From positions 3,830,001 to 3,894,000 of the forward strand of contig CM065382.1 of assembly GCA_033060915.1 (NCBI GenBank): a DNA stretch of 64,000 nucleotides, read 5' to 3'. Shown here piece by piece: positions 25,069 to 35,500 of this stretch (the first letter of the stretch is position 1; each line of letters begins with the position of its first letter). A program made the translations under genes and the position numbers. The stretch is from Euryodendron excelsum (taxonomy: Eukaryota > Streptophyta > Magnoliopsida > Ericales > Pentaphylacaceae). The notes beneath the pieces were generated by a model. That model was not told the origin of the DNA. It searched no databases and worked only from the letters and a program-made list of their open reading frames with translations.

Positions 25069-25567
25069 GTTGGATGATGGATGGTTTCAAAATGTGCCCC
25101 CAAACATAATGAAATGCACGATGAAAAATAAATGCAATGCACAAACAAGGGTAGCGCACCGCTACTCAACACATCATACACAACAATGCTCAATAATTGT
25201 CCATCCAAACCTCCAATCTCCGCATAATAAATTCCCCCAATTTAAACAATTTCAACCAACCAAACCTCCAATCTCCACAAGTTATATACCACCAATTTGT
25301 AGTATACACAATCCCTAATTCTCCACTAGCAATCCTCCAATCAAATTATTAAACCAAAAACAAAATATATATACATATCAAAACAAAATACCTAAAATAA
25401 AGAGAAAAAGAAAGAATGAAAATCTAACATGGTATTTACACAAAAAATGGAATGAAGTTACCGATGGCCTAAGCCGAAGATTCCTCCGTTATGGTAGATT
25501 GATGGAAATCTAATCCGCTAATTGCTTTCCAATCCCAAGACTTGTAGTGCTTGCCTAGTGCCTTTGG

Positions 25568-25585
25568 TCCCCGGCAACGGCGCCA
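25568..25585 (-). other. Primer-binding site for tRNA-Asp
   Basis: Read on the plus strand, the 18 nt are identical to the 3' end of plant tRNA-Asp(GTC) including CCA (18 of 18). The spacer 'aaact' separates it from the LTR at 25591. The same spacer occurs at 48924-48928 and 49831-49835. Confidence 0.92.
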
Positions 25586-25590
25586 AAACT

Positions 25591-27176
25591 TGACTTGCTC
25601 CGAAAACTACAAAATGAAGTTAGTACCCCGTAAGAGTACGGGGGTCGCGATGAAGTATAAATCGGTAATCTGTTATCGTTCTCTCCCAAGGGACCTACCC
25701 AAATATAGGCTCTAGCACTCAACTCACACTAACCTAAACTAGGATTGATTTGCAATTATGTAGAAAATTGGCTCTAAAATAAAAAGAAAAATAAAAGGAC
25801 AAAAAATCTTTAGGTTTTTTATGGGGTTTTGATTTACTAAACTAATACAATGAAAATTAAAGCAATTAACTAGGCAATTGATTTAAATGTAAAGCAATTA
25901 AAATAGAAAGCTTGGATATGATTGATTCAATCCACCAATTCACAACAAGAATTTCAATAGAGGATTTTTATAACTCAAATCAAGAATCACACTGTGGATT
26001 CTTGATTCGGAATATTTTGACCATAAAACCTTGAGTTCATATTTAGTTGAGTGTAGGGATTAAACCAATTAATAAAACCCTAGAAGCAAACCTTATAAAT
26101 GTGCAAGATTTATACCAATTGTTGAATTGCGCATAAATATTACCAAATGGGTTATGAATCTAAGTTTTCGAATAAATCCAACACCCAACCAAATAGAACT
26201 ATACAAATCTATGAATAAAACTTTGAAGTTCATGAATCCCCACTGAAATACTTGAAAATCCTTTATGGATCTTCACAATCACACCCAAGAGATGTTTAGC
26301 TACTAGAATTCATAATAAAGAGCATAAATGAAGGTAAATCTAATATTAAACTAAGTAAAACTAGTGGTTGGTTGCTAAGAAAGTGAGAGAAAGTGGTAAG
26401 AAAGTGAAGAAAAATACATTACAATGAAAGAAAGTTACAATTTTTACTCCTACATTAACATTACAAACATAAATTTAAGCTAAAAATACACAAAAACATA
26501 AAAACCAACCTTGGAGGAGCCTCTCACGCTGCCCCCTTGGTTGCTACAAACCCAAAAAATCTTCCTCTCCTATTTTTTTCAAACAACACAGCTTTTAAGA
26601 TCCAGATCTTTATCGACCGATCGATCGGCACTGTTCACCGATCGAACAGCCGATTGAACGGTCACTGTAGCGTTCGATCGGTCACTATTCACTTTTTATT
26701 ATTCATGGGCACTGTTCTCCGATCGATCAGACACTATTCACTGATCGATCAAGCACTGTTCACCGATCGAACGGCTGATCAATCGGTAAAATACCCTCTC
26801 TAAAGTTTGCCAAACCAATCGATTGGTTACTATTCACCCATCCACTTTGAAGCTTAATTTGACCACCTTAGAGGACAAATTGTAGATCTTAAAGTCTTCT
26901 TTCCAATGGCACAAAAATCAACTTAATCGGATATTGGAGTAAAAAGATATGGCCAGAATACCGAGACGGGTTTAAATTTTCATGACCAAATTATTCGTCT
27001 TGAACCCGCTTTGATTATTCTTGCTTTTTTTTTGCCTTTATTAGCTTATATAACCTACAAAGCACACACAAAACATAATTAAATAAATATCTAACTAAAA
27101 TAAGAAAATTAATACTAATATAAATCTAACAAAGTGCGAATCAGAAGCTTATGATTACACTTTTAGGGTGTAATCA
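25591..27176 (-). repeat. 5' LTR of the non-autonomous element
   Basis: A 1,586-bp LTR from TGACTTGCTCC (plus-strand reading) to TGTAATCA. In the sense direction it starts TGATTACACCC, followed within 24 nt by the complementary GTGTAATC, a terminal stem-loop. The palindrome array (GATCGATCGG-type, about 26610-26850) lies about 330-570 nt into the LTR, in U3. Confidence 0.9.
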
Positions 27177-27260
27177 ATGGTGAATGTCATTTCCTTCTTC
27201 CTTTCCCAATTTGCGAATAATTATCAGGAAATTTTAAATTCAAATTTATTTAATCAAATT

Positions 27261-27703
27261 AAAGATGGTCAATTGTTGGGCGAGATTTCTGGTAAGTGAA
27301 ATGATATGATTGAATTTTGACCATGAGTTGATTCGTATTCATTCCAGACCCCTACCTTATTTGACCATGATCAGAAATTGGGATGACATTGGAGAATTAG
27401 ACCAATCTTTTGCATCTTCTGAGAGGTAGTTGTTTTCAACTTTGTAGGTGTGTCTTTTGAAAGGAATATCAAATATGTGGATATTTTTTAATTGAAAATG
27501 TTGAAGAAGTAGATTAGTTTCAGTTTCTTTATATTGAACACAGTTGAATAGTTTGGTATAAGGAATAAACTCTTTATATTAGTATCCCTCTGTCATCCCG
27601 GAAATTCCTAATGAACTAAAAGTTATTTACAAGTATAAATTTTCCATTTGTGGGTGCCCTCTTCCTTTTCCTGTATCTGTACTAATGCATTTTGCTGCAT
27701 CAG
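27261..27703. other. Intergenic or intron-like sequence before a gene fragment
   Basis: There is no open frame of note. The T-rich end before 'catcag' at about 27690-27703 reads like a polypyrimidine tract and splice acceptor for the exon that follows. Confidence 0.5.
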
Positions 27704-27851
27704 GGCTGTTTGGCAAATCAAGCAAAGGATGTTATTGATATGGTTGTTGATCATGGATGCTACATAGACCAGAGTCAGAGCCTAAAATATACACATGGAC
27801 CAGCCCGATTTCGAAAAACTTACTTCCCTACAGTTTCATGCATGGTTCAAG
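27704..27851 (+). pseudogene. Isolated exon of an unidentified plant gene
   Basis: A 148-bp segment is bounded by CAG before and GTAAGA after and is open throughout. It encodes 49 residues starting GCLANQAKDVIDMVVDHGCY and ending RFRKTYFPTVSCMVQ. Codon use and composition look protein-like, unlike the surroundings. I do not recognise the family and see no neighbouring exon with confidence. It may come from the same gene as 17393-17818 or be a separate capture within the CACTA-bounded region. Confidence 0.5.
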
Positions 27852-28888
27852 GTAAGAACTTTTGTTCCTAGTCGCTGGTGGTTTGAGATTTTCGTGATTG
27901 ATGATTGATGATTTTAAGAACTCTATTTTAAAATTAATATATATCAGATTGAATCTAATAGCAGAGGACATTTAATAATAGTTATAATGAAAAATACACT
28001 ACATGTAGTCTCTCATTGCATACATGGACCTTGTAAAGAGATTGGTTGTATCCCAAATTTGTACACAAGCTATTAACATATGTCTTTTCTTTTTAGCTTG
28101 ACCACCTCTTGTCGTGGTCTTATTACTTTATGTAACAACATGCTGCTTGTTTCAGCCAGTTTAAAGGATTTAGACGCTGGGAAAATTCATCCCTATTATT
28201 TTCATTTCTTGTATTATTATTATTATTGAAACACAGCATAACCTAGATAAAGATGATTACAAGGAATTTGAAACGTTGATTCAAGAGGACTTGTATTATC
28301 ATTTACATGAAAGATGTGTCATATATCCTCATCTTATCATTTTGTAATTTTATATTATCTATTGCTTGATTGAGTTCAATGGAAATGGCTTCTTTCTTTT
28401 TCTTTTTCTTTTTTTCTTAACTAATCTTTATACACAAGTCCTTAAGTAAGTATTTGGTATTCTGGGTTCGTAGTTCTGGAAAAGCAAAGCTTCTGTATAG
28501 ATTTGGGTTCCATTTCTAGCTGCCTAGTGCCTGCTCATATCTATCTATGAGCAGGTTGTACAGAGTGATGGTAAACTCCGGTGGTACTCAGTGTTAACCA
28601 TCGGGAGATGCAATCCCACAGGATCTATTGAGTCACTGAACCTGAGAAATGGTCTGTTTCTAGGCAATCGATACAAGTCAACTGCTGCAACATCTGATGC
28701 ATCAAATCTACCAAATGAGAAATATGAGTATCAAGCGGAGGTACATATCTAAAACAATAGATATTGAAGGTCAAGAACTTGTTGACTGCCTTGGAACCAT
28801 TACATAAAGTGGAACTACAAAGTTCTTGAAGGCATTGAAGGTACACCTATTTCTCTATTTTTTACTTGTTAGCCTCCCAGGCCTCCCC
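27852..28888. other. Intron-like or intergenic sequence with possible exon remnants
   Basis: T-rich with scattered GT/AG signals. The stretch at about 28555-28840 is less AT-rich and could be exonic or UTR, but every frame has stops and no domain is visible. Confidence 0.4.
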
Positions 28889-29124
28889 TGTAAGCACCCC
28901 ATTTTTGACCGCTCGGCAGTCTACACTCCGTCCAGACTTGTTTTCAAGTCATTATGGACATATTCCAATCGAAACCAATCCTCTAGTCCAAATTCCGTCT
29001 TTCCATCGCTTCGCGGGCCTGTCAGGCCCAAATAAAGGCAAAATGACTAAAATGCCCTTAGGGGCATTGTCCTTTCCTTTCCAATTTCAATCCCTCTCTC
29101 GAGACAGTTTATTCCTCGAGACGG

Positions 29125-29695
29125 TCCGAGTAGCAAAACTACTCATAAAACCGTTAGAGTAGCGGAAATACTCACAAAACCGTCAGAGTGGCGGAAACAC
29201 TCACAAAACCGTCAGAGTGGCGGAAACACTCACAAAACCGTCAGAGTGGCAGAAACACTCACACCATTAGAGTGGCGGAAACACTCAAAACCCAGGCACG
29301 TCTCTTCGGAGTCGGTAAGACCCCTTTCCAATCCCTCTCTCGAGACAGTTTATTCCTCGAGACGGTTCCAATCCAGGCACGTCTCTTCGGAGACGGTAAG
29401 ACCCTTTTCCAATCCCTCTCTCGAGACAGTTTATTCCTCGAGACAGTCCGAGTAGCAAAACTACTCACACAACCGTTAGAGTAGCGGAAATACTCACAGA
29501 GCCATTAGAGTAGCGAAAATACTCAACCGTTAGAGTAGCGGAAATACTCACAGAACCGTTAGAGTAGCGGAAATACTCACAGAGCCGTTAGAGTAGCGGA
29601 AATACTCACAGTGCCGTTAGAGTAGCGGAAATACTCAACCCCGTCTGAGTAGCGAAAATACTCACACCGTGAGAGTGGCGGAAACACTCAAAACC
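29125..29695 (+). repeat. Fifteen tandem hairpin motifs (GAGTA...TACTC type)
   Basis: By my count fifteen copies of a 17-nt inverted repeat occur, in two blocks split by a longer duplicated segment (about 29300-29450). The forms are GAGTAGCGGAAATACTC, GAGTGGCGGAAACACTC and GAGTAGCAAAACTACTC. Spacers are short and often read 'acagaaccgtta'. The stem stays paired in the different forms. Confidence 0.9.
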
Positions 29696-29749
29696 TAGGT
29701 CAACACCAGTGGCTATTAGCTCACTTCGGTGAAAAATGACCAGACTACC

Positions 29750-30430
29750 CTTAGGACCTTTTTCGAGACTTTTCGGTCAAGATGACCATTTTGCCCCTAG
29801 GCATCCGAACGCCCCGGGAACCACACCGGCTCTGGGTATCAAACCGGTAATGTCCCGAGGATACTTTTTATAGTGTTCTCAACCTTCCTTTACCTTTCCA
29901 GATCATTCCAAGTCAGTTCCGGCCAACCCGGTACAAAATGATCGTTTTGCCCCTAGAGGGCCGGTCTCCTTCTTCGACCACACTGGCTCTAGGTATCAAA
30001 CCGGTAATGTCCCGAGAATACTTTTTATAGTGTTCTCGACCTTCCTTTGCCTTTCCGGACCATTCCGAGTCAGTTCCGGTAAACCCGGTACAAAATGACT
30101 GTTTTGCCCCTGGTGGGCCGGTCTCCTTTTCCGACCACACCGGCTCTGGGAATCAAACCGGCAACCTCTGGGAACATTCTAAATAATGTTTCCAGATCCC
30201 AAGTCTTTTTCCGGGACAATCCGGGTTCGCCCCGGCAGTTTTCCAGTCCGATTGACCGTTTTGCCCCTAAAGGCCCGGTCAACCTTTCCGACCCACCTTA
30301 TCCTCACTTTCCAAGTCAAATACCTCCAGGACACTATTTTAAGTGTTCCTGCTCCTTTCCGGCCTTCTGGGTCATTCTCGGCTCCTTCAAATCATTCCCG
30401 AACTTTCCGAAGTCACTCCTAGTGAAGCCA
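29750..30430 (+). repeat. Diverged 130-180 bp tandem repeats within the large LTR
   Basis: Repeated blocks share 'ttttgcccct', 'accggctctggg', 'aatactttttatagtgttc' and 'attccgagtcagttccgg'. Four or so units can be traced with decreasing similarity. They lie in U3 upstream of the TATA box. Confidence 0.75.
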
Positions 30431-30520
30431 GGCTAAAATTTACATGGTAGTCACTAGTACAGGCGCCCAAATCTAGTCAAACATATGTTGCTTGCCGACC
30501 TTAATTGTTTCCTAAATGGC

Positions 30521-30639
30521 TGGCGCCACTAGTGGCGCCAAGCCAAAAAATGGCCTGGCGCCACTCCTAGTGGCGCCAGTGTATAATTTGGCCTAGCGCC
30601 ACTGCAACAGGCGCCAGGTTTGTCTTCCCTCTATAAATA
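30521..30639 (+). promoter_or_regulatory. GGCGCC palindromes and TATA box of the large LTR
   Basis: A perfect 20-bp palindrome (TGGCGCCACTAGTGGCGCCA) is at 30521-30540. A second with 11-bp arms and a 3-nt loop is at 30555-30579, and a weaker third spans 30592-30618. TATAAATA follows at 30632-30639. This looks like the LTR core promoter, with transcription starting around 30660. Confidence 0.75.
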
Positions 30640-31199
30640 CAGAGCCTCGTTCAACGTGAAAGGGGTCTGCAAACTTAACCTAAGAATCTCATATTTCGAT
30701 ATACAGAGCTCGAGCACCTCCAAAACCCTAGCCTCCCTAGGTTTTCCCAAACCCTAGCCACTATACACAAACCCTAGCCTCCTATACACTTACACACTCC
30801 CCCATATACTCATACACTAGCCTTCAACCATCTTTTGAAGACTTGAAGAGCTGTCATCCAAAGCTTGAAGACAATCCTTGAAGGTTGAAGAAGAAGATCA
30901 AAACGAAAATCGAAGACCGAAGACGGCGCGGCGCGCAAATTAAAGAAGATACAAGGTAGGCTTTCTCTTTAATTTTCCGCACTTCCCCCCTCTCTCTTCT
31001 TTCTCCAACCCACTTGGGTTTTCTCTATTTTAATCCCCCATCTCTTTCCCGCCCTTTCTTTGCATGCTTGAAACAAGGGGATTCCCGGTCCATGTGTAGG
31101 ATTAGACTATTGGAAAGTCACCGTGTCGGGGGCTTTCTTCTAGTCTAATCAAAGACCACGTGGGTCCGGCCCCCTTGATTATGTGGTGAAGCCTTAACC

Positions 31200-33560
31200 T
31201 TGTATGTTCACGACCCCAAATTGCATTGTGCATATCATAATCTTGCATCTTCCAAAATTCGTTTTCAAAGTTGTTTTCAAAACTGTTTTCAAACTTGTTT
31301 TTCAAAATTGCATCAAAGTCTCTTTTTCAAAACTTGTTTTCAAAACCACAATTCTAGGGTGATTCTAGCCTTTCCATGGCTAGGGTTGCTTTAGGAAAGT
31401 GTTATATAAAAGTGACCTTTTGGTCTATATCTTCAAATCTTATTGTTTTCCAAAACCACTTTCTTAAAGTGGTTCTAGCCCTCTTATGACTAGAATTGTT
31501 TTAGGAAAGTGAGATGTTTTTTTACACCTTCTAAACTCTATCTTTTCAAAAATCTCTTCCTAAAAATCTCTTTTTCAACATACTTTCCTAAAACTCTCCT
31601 TTTTTAAAATTGTTTTCAAAAACTCCCTTCCAAAATCTATTTTTCAAAACTACCTTTTTCAACTCCTCTCCAAAATATTTTCCTCAAAATTCACTTTCTA
31701 AAATCACTCCCTAGATTCACTTTCCTAAAAAAAATCTCTCCTAAAAATCTTTCCAAAAACTCTCTTTTCTAAAATTTTCCTTCTAGAAATTCCCCTCTAG
31801 GTTTTCCTTCCAAAACCTTCGTTTCCAAAAACACACTTTCTAAAAATCCCTTTTCCTTAGAGCCCAAGTCAAGCCCTAGAACTCACAATTAGGAAACCCT
31901 AAATTTTCTTCCCAAAAACAAGATTTTCAAACTTTGCCCCAAACCTAGATTTCCAAAACCTCATGTTTTCACATAAAAAATATACATGTTTCCAAAACCT
32001 TTTTTTTCTACGTCAAAACTACAATTTTTCAAATCTAGGGTTTCTAGAATCTCCCTTTCCAAATCCTTGTCAAATATCTTCTCTTTAAGAAACCAAATAC
32101 AATCTCTTCTTAATCCAAACCTTTCCTAATTCAATTCCTTCCTAAACCATAAGTTTCCTAAACCTAAACTCTAAATCTTTCCTTAAATTTCAAAATCCAA
32201 TTCTTTCTTAATTCAAATCCTTCCTAAACTTTCACTTTCCTAAATCTTAAGTTTCCTAAACTTGAACATAAAAATCTTTCCTAAATTTTAAAACTCAACT
32301 TTCAAATCTTTCTTAATTCAACCTCCTTTCCAAATCTTAACTTTCTAAATTCAAGCTTTTAAACCTTTCCTAAATTCAAACCTTTCTTAATTTCAAGATT
32401 TTCTATAACTCTAAAATTTTCTAAAATCTTAAATCTTTCTAAACTCTAAAACTTTCTAAATCCTAAACTTTCCAAATTTCAAATCTTTTCAAATCCAAAG
32501 TTTCCTAAATTCAAAACTTTCTTAAGTTAAATCTTTCTAAACTTCCAAGCTTTCTAAATTTTAAACTTTTCAAAACTTCAACATCTTTCCAAATCTAAGA
32601 CCTTTTTAAACTCAAAGCTTTCTTAATTTAAGACTTTCTTAAGTCGAAACTTTCTTAATTCAAACATTTCCTAAACTAAAACTTTCCTTTTTCAAATCTT
32701 TCTTAAAACGGAACTTTCTTATTTTCAAAACTTCCTTGTTTTCAAAACTTTCCAAAATCAAAACTTTCCTTCTTCAAACATTTCTAAATTCAAAACTTTC
32801 CTAAATTCAAAACTTTCTTAATTCAAAACTTTCCTAAAGTTGAAACATTCCAAATTCAAAGCTTTCCTAAGTTGAAACTTTCCTAATTTCAAAACTTTCC
32901 TAAATCGAACATTTCCTAATTCAAACATTTCCTAAATCTAATCTTTCCTAATCTCCTAGACCTTCTAAGTCAAGTCAAATCTTTCCTTAAGTCTCTTCTC
33001 TTTCCTAAGTCTAGGTTTCCTAAACCTTCATCTTTCTAAAACAAGTCCAAATCTATCTTTTCAAATCAAAATCCAATCTTCTCAATTTCAATTTTCAATC
33101 TCCTCTTCCAATCTCAAATCAAATCCAATTTTCAATTCAATCTCTTTCTTCCAATCCAATCTCTCTCTTCGAATCAATCTCTTTTCAATCGGACTCTTGT
33201 CCGAACTACGACTGACCTGATTTCCCCAAAGGGATACGTAGGCAACCTTCATAGGTGCGGTCACAATACTTTTCAAACTTTCAATTCCACCCTCATGGGT
33301 GTGGTTTCCAAAATTTTTCCAAATCTCAAATTCCAATCTATTTTCAAAATTCTAATTTCAAAATTTCTATTTTCAAATTTTTACTTCCAATTTTCAAACT
33401 TTCCAATTTCAAATTCTATCTCTTCAAATCTATTTTCAAATCAAATTCTTTTTAAATTTATTTTCAAATCTATTTTTCAATTCTCTCTTATTTTGCACTT
33501 GCATGTCATGCATCATGTTAGTTTTCAAATGTTGTTTTTCTAAAGTGAATAGGATTGGAC
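31200..33560 (+). repeat. G-depleted, TTTC/CTAAA-rich leader region of the large LTR
   Basis: For more than 2 kb the plus strand consists of variations on 'tttcctaaa', 'tttcaaaac' and 'ttccaaatc', with very few G residues. It is cryptically simple rather than a strict tandem repeat. It lies downstream of the TATA box, so it would be transcribed as an unstructured leader. Confidence 0.75.
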
Positions 33561-34041
33561 ATGGGTTAATTAAAGACTCTCATAGATGAATCAAGGGTAG
33601 ATTGACATGTAGGTACCGAAAGGGCGGGGTAGGGTGATAGCTTAGTGCGTCTTCCCTACACGTAACCAACCTCCGAACCTAGATCACTGTTTTCAAAGAC
33701 CAAAATGAGTTATTTTTCTAAAAAGGGCTAAATGTTTTCCAAAGGTTGCCAAACAACCTGTTTTTCTAAAAAACCCTCTCTTGAGGAGATATTTTCAAAA
33801 TCGTTTTCCAAAAGCCTAAGTGTAGTCTTCGAATTATTCTTAGTTTTTAGATGACCTAACTCACCTTAATCAAGTTAGGTGGCGACTCCGAATCTTTTTC
33901 AAAAGTCCTTTATTCAAACCAATTTTTCAATTCAAACCTAGTCGCACTCATTCTTCTAGGAGGGTGAGTTCTAATGAGAGAGTACAATGTTTTTTCCGCT
34001 TATGTGAGTATTCCTCGAGTGCGAAAAATCTGGGCGCGACA

Positions 34042-34484
34042 TCCCCCTTTCATATTATTTCTCACTTCCCTAGGTTAAAAGAGTTGTGACATTTTTTCAT
34101 GTTTTTTTTTCTTAATTTTATTGTATCTAATATTTATATGTTTTTTTTAGGTTATTCTAAAAGAATAGATCGATGGTGTTTCTAGGCTTACTTGGTGATA
34201 AACTAAAAACTCTATTTTGTTGTATAAATTTTGGATTAGGGTCATTATTTTCAGAGAGACTATGTAATTTGTTTTTGTTGTATGAATTTTGATGAGAGAT
34301 AATATTTGTTTTGGATAAATAAAGTATAGTAACTCTGTTAAGTATTTTGTAAGTGTTTGAATTTGAATGAATGTTTATGCTTTGTTATTTATATTATGTT
34401 AAATGTACATTTTATCAGGTAAAACAACAAATTACAAAAATTATTTGTAATTTATATGCAAAATTATTTTTTTAATAAATAAAG
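34042..34484. other. Non-coding sequence inside the CACTA shell
   Basis: AT-rich, with no recognisable gene. It continues the sequence interrupted by the large solo LTR. Confidence 0.5.
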
Positions 34485-34885
34485 TATTAGCGATGGCCAT
34501 TTGCCGTCGCTAAAAGTGAGAAAATTGTCATTAATTTAATACTTAATTGCGTTACTTTTTGCAACGTTTAGTTGTCGTCGCTAAAAGGTTTTTTGCAAAG
34601 GTCAAATCTGTATATAATTGAAGTCGCTATAAGTATTTGCAACGGTCTTTCACCGTTGCAAAAACTCATTAGCGTCAGGAAACAGGCCGTCGGAATTAAA
34701 AGCCACTTAACGACAAGTTTTTGCTACGGTATCCTAGCCGTCGCTAATAGTATCCATGTGTCGCTAAAACTATTTGCGACCCCTCCATTTCTGTCGCTGA
34801 AAATGCCATCGTAGCGCCTTCGCAAATGAGTATTTGCGACAGCAAATGGACCTTTTGCAAGGGTTTGTTGTCGTCACAAATACCA
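34485..34885 (-). mobile_element. CACTA subterminal repeat array (right side)
   Basis: Motifs such as 'ttgccgtcgctaaaa', 'ttgtcgtcgctaaaagg', 'ttgcaacggtc', 'tatttgcgaccc' and 'tatttgcgacagcaaatgg' occur in both orientations and share the core of the array at 15780-16000. This could be the right side of the same CACTA element. The expected terminus TGTAGTG is missing; the array stops at 'caaataccaagaaaa'. Confidence 0.6.
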
Positions 34886-35099
34886 AGAAAAAATCAATAT
34901 TTCAAATTTGCACATATGGAACTTCAACTAGGAAGCATTTCAACCTGCCAAGAATATAGCATTGAAATATGCATCTCATCTGTGTGTTGTTTTTCAAATC
35001 ATTAATTGTTACAACTTAATGTTTAGGTTATGGATTCTCGACCTGCTTGAGGATGGAGAAAACTAACACACAGCATGTGGTTTCTTCACTTCAATCATA

Positions 35100-35500
35100 T
35101 CATGTGAGACCTTCGTTAAGTTATCTTTAGCGAACAAAAATATTTGTCGCAACAATGACAATTTGGTCCTACAAAATAATCAACAACCAACTATTCTTCG
35201 CTACCGTTTTGTTGTTGTAGCTTTGACATAGAATGTTTTTGGCAACTAACTACAATTTCGTCACCAACAATATAATTCTGCAACCAAATTACTTGTCACC
35301 AAGAGTTTAACTTCTAGCGACAGGGTGTTCATTTAGTTGCGAAATACATTCAGCAACCAACTAGTTGGCTGTGAAAAGGTTACCAAAAAAATTCACCACT
35401 GCTAGTAACTGATATGTTGGAATGGAATGCATTGTAGCGACAAAATCATAGCTAAAAATACATACTAATTTTAGCACTATTTTATATTCGTCACCAAAAT
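35100..35500. mobile_element. Second CACTA-like subterminal array
   Basis: A different set of short motifs recurs here: 'tttgtcgcaac', 'tcgtcaccaa', 'tagcgacaaaat' and 'agcaaccaactag'. It resembles a second, older CACTA terminus lying between the 34485-34885 array and unit B. No terminal repeat is visible. Confidence 0.45.

Larger units (their letters stand above)
19005..27176 (-). mobile_element. Complete non-autonomous Athila-like retrotransposon
   Basis: An 8.2 kb insertion with the 5-bp target duplication ATGGT on both sides (19000-19004 and 27177-27181). The sense direction is minus: 5' LTR 25591-27176, tRNA-Asp primer site 25568-25585, internal region about 22125-25567, and 3' LTR 19005-22124, itself interrupted by a nested solo LTR. 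The roughly 3.4 kb interior has no gag, protease, reverse transcriptase or integrase, so it must have moved using enzymes from a related element. The sequence next to the 3' LTR (including 'cacatggttctcacaatgatat') resembles the equivalent zone of the Athila element at 36820-51388 (about 38660-38740), which points to that lineage as helper. Confidence 0.9.
28889..34041 (+). mobile_element. 5.15 kb solo LTR of a large gypsy-type retrotransposon
   Basis: It runs from TGTAAGCACCCC to GGCGCGACA and is flanked by the target duplication TCCCC (28884-28888 and 34042-34046), so it is a complete solo LTR. A length of 5,153 bp is typical of Tat/Ogre-type gypsy elements; that family call rests on length only. 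In order it contains a palindrome array (29135-29690), longer repeats (about 29750-30430), GGCGCC palindromes (30521-30618), a TATA box (30632) and a long G-depleted downstream region (about 31200-33560). No long protein-coding frame exists. Confidence 0.88.

Noticed and set aside
29125..29695. Regularly spaced repeats resembling a CRISPR array
   Set aside because: Spacers are short and similar to each other, repeats vary, it lies in a plant LTR, and there are no cas genes.
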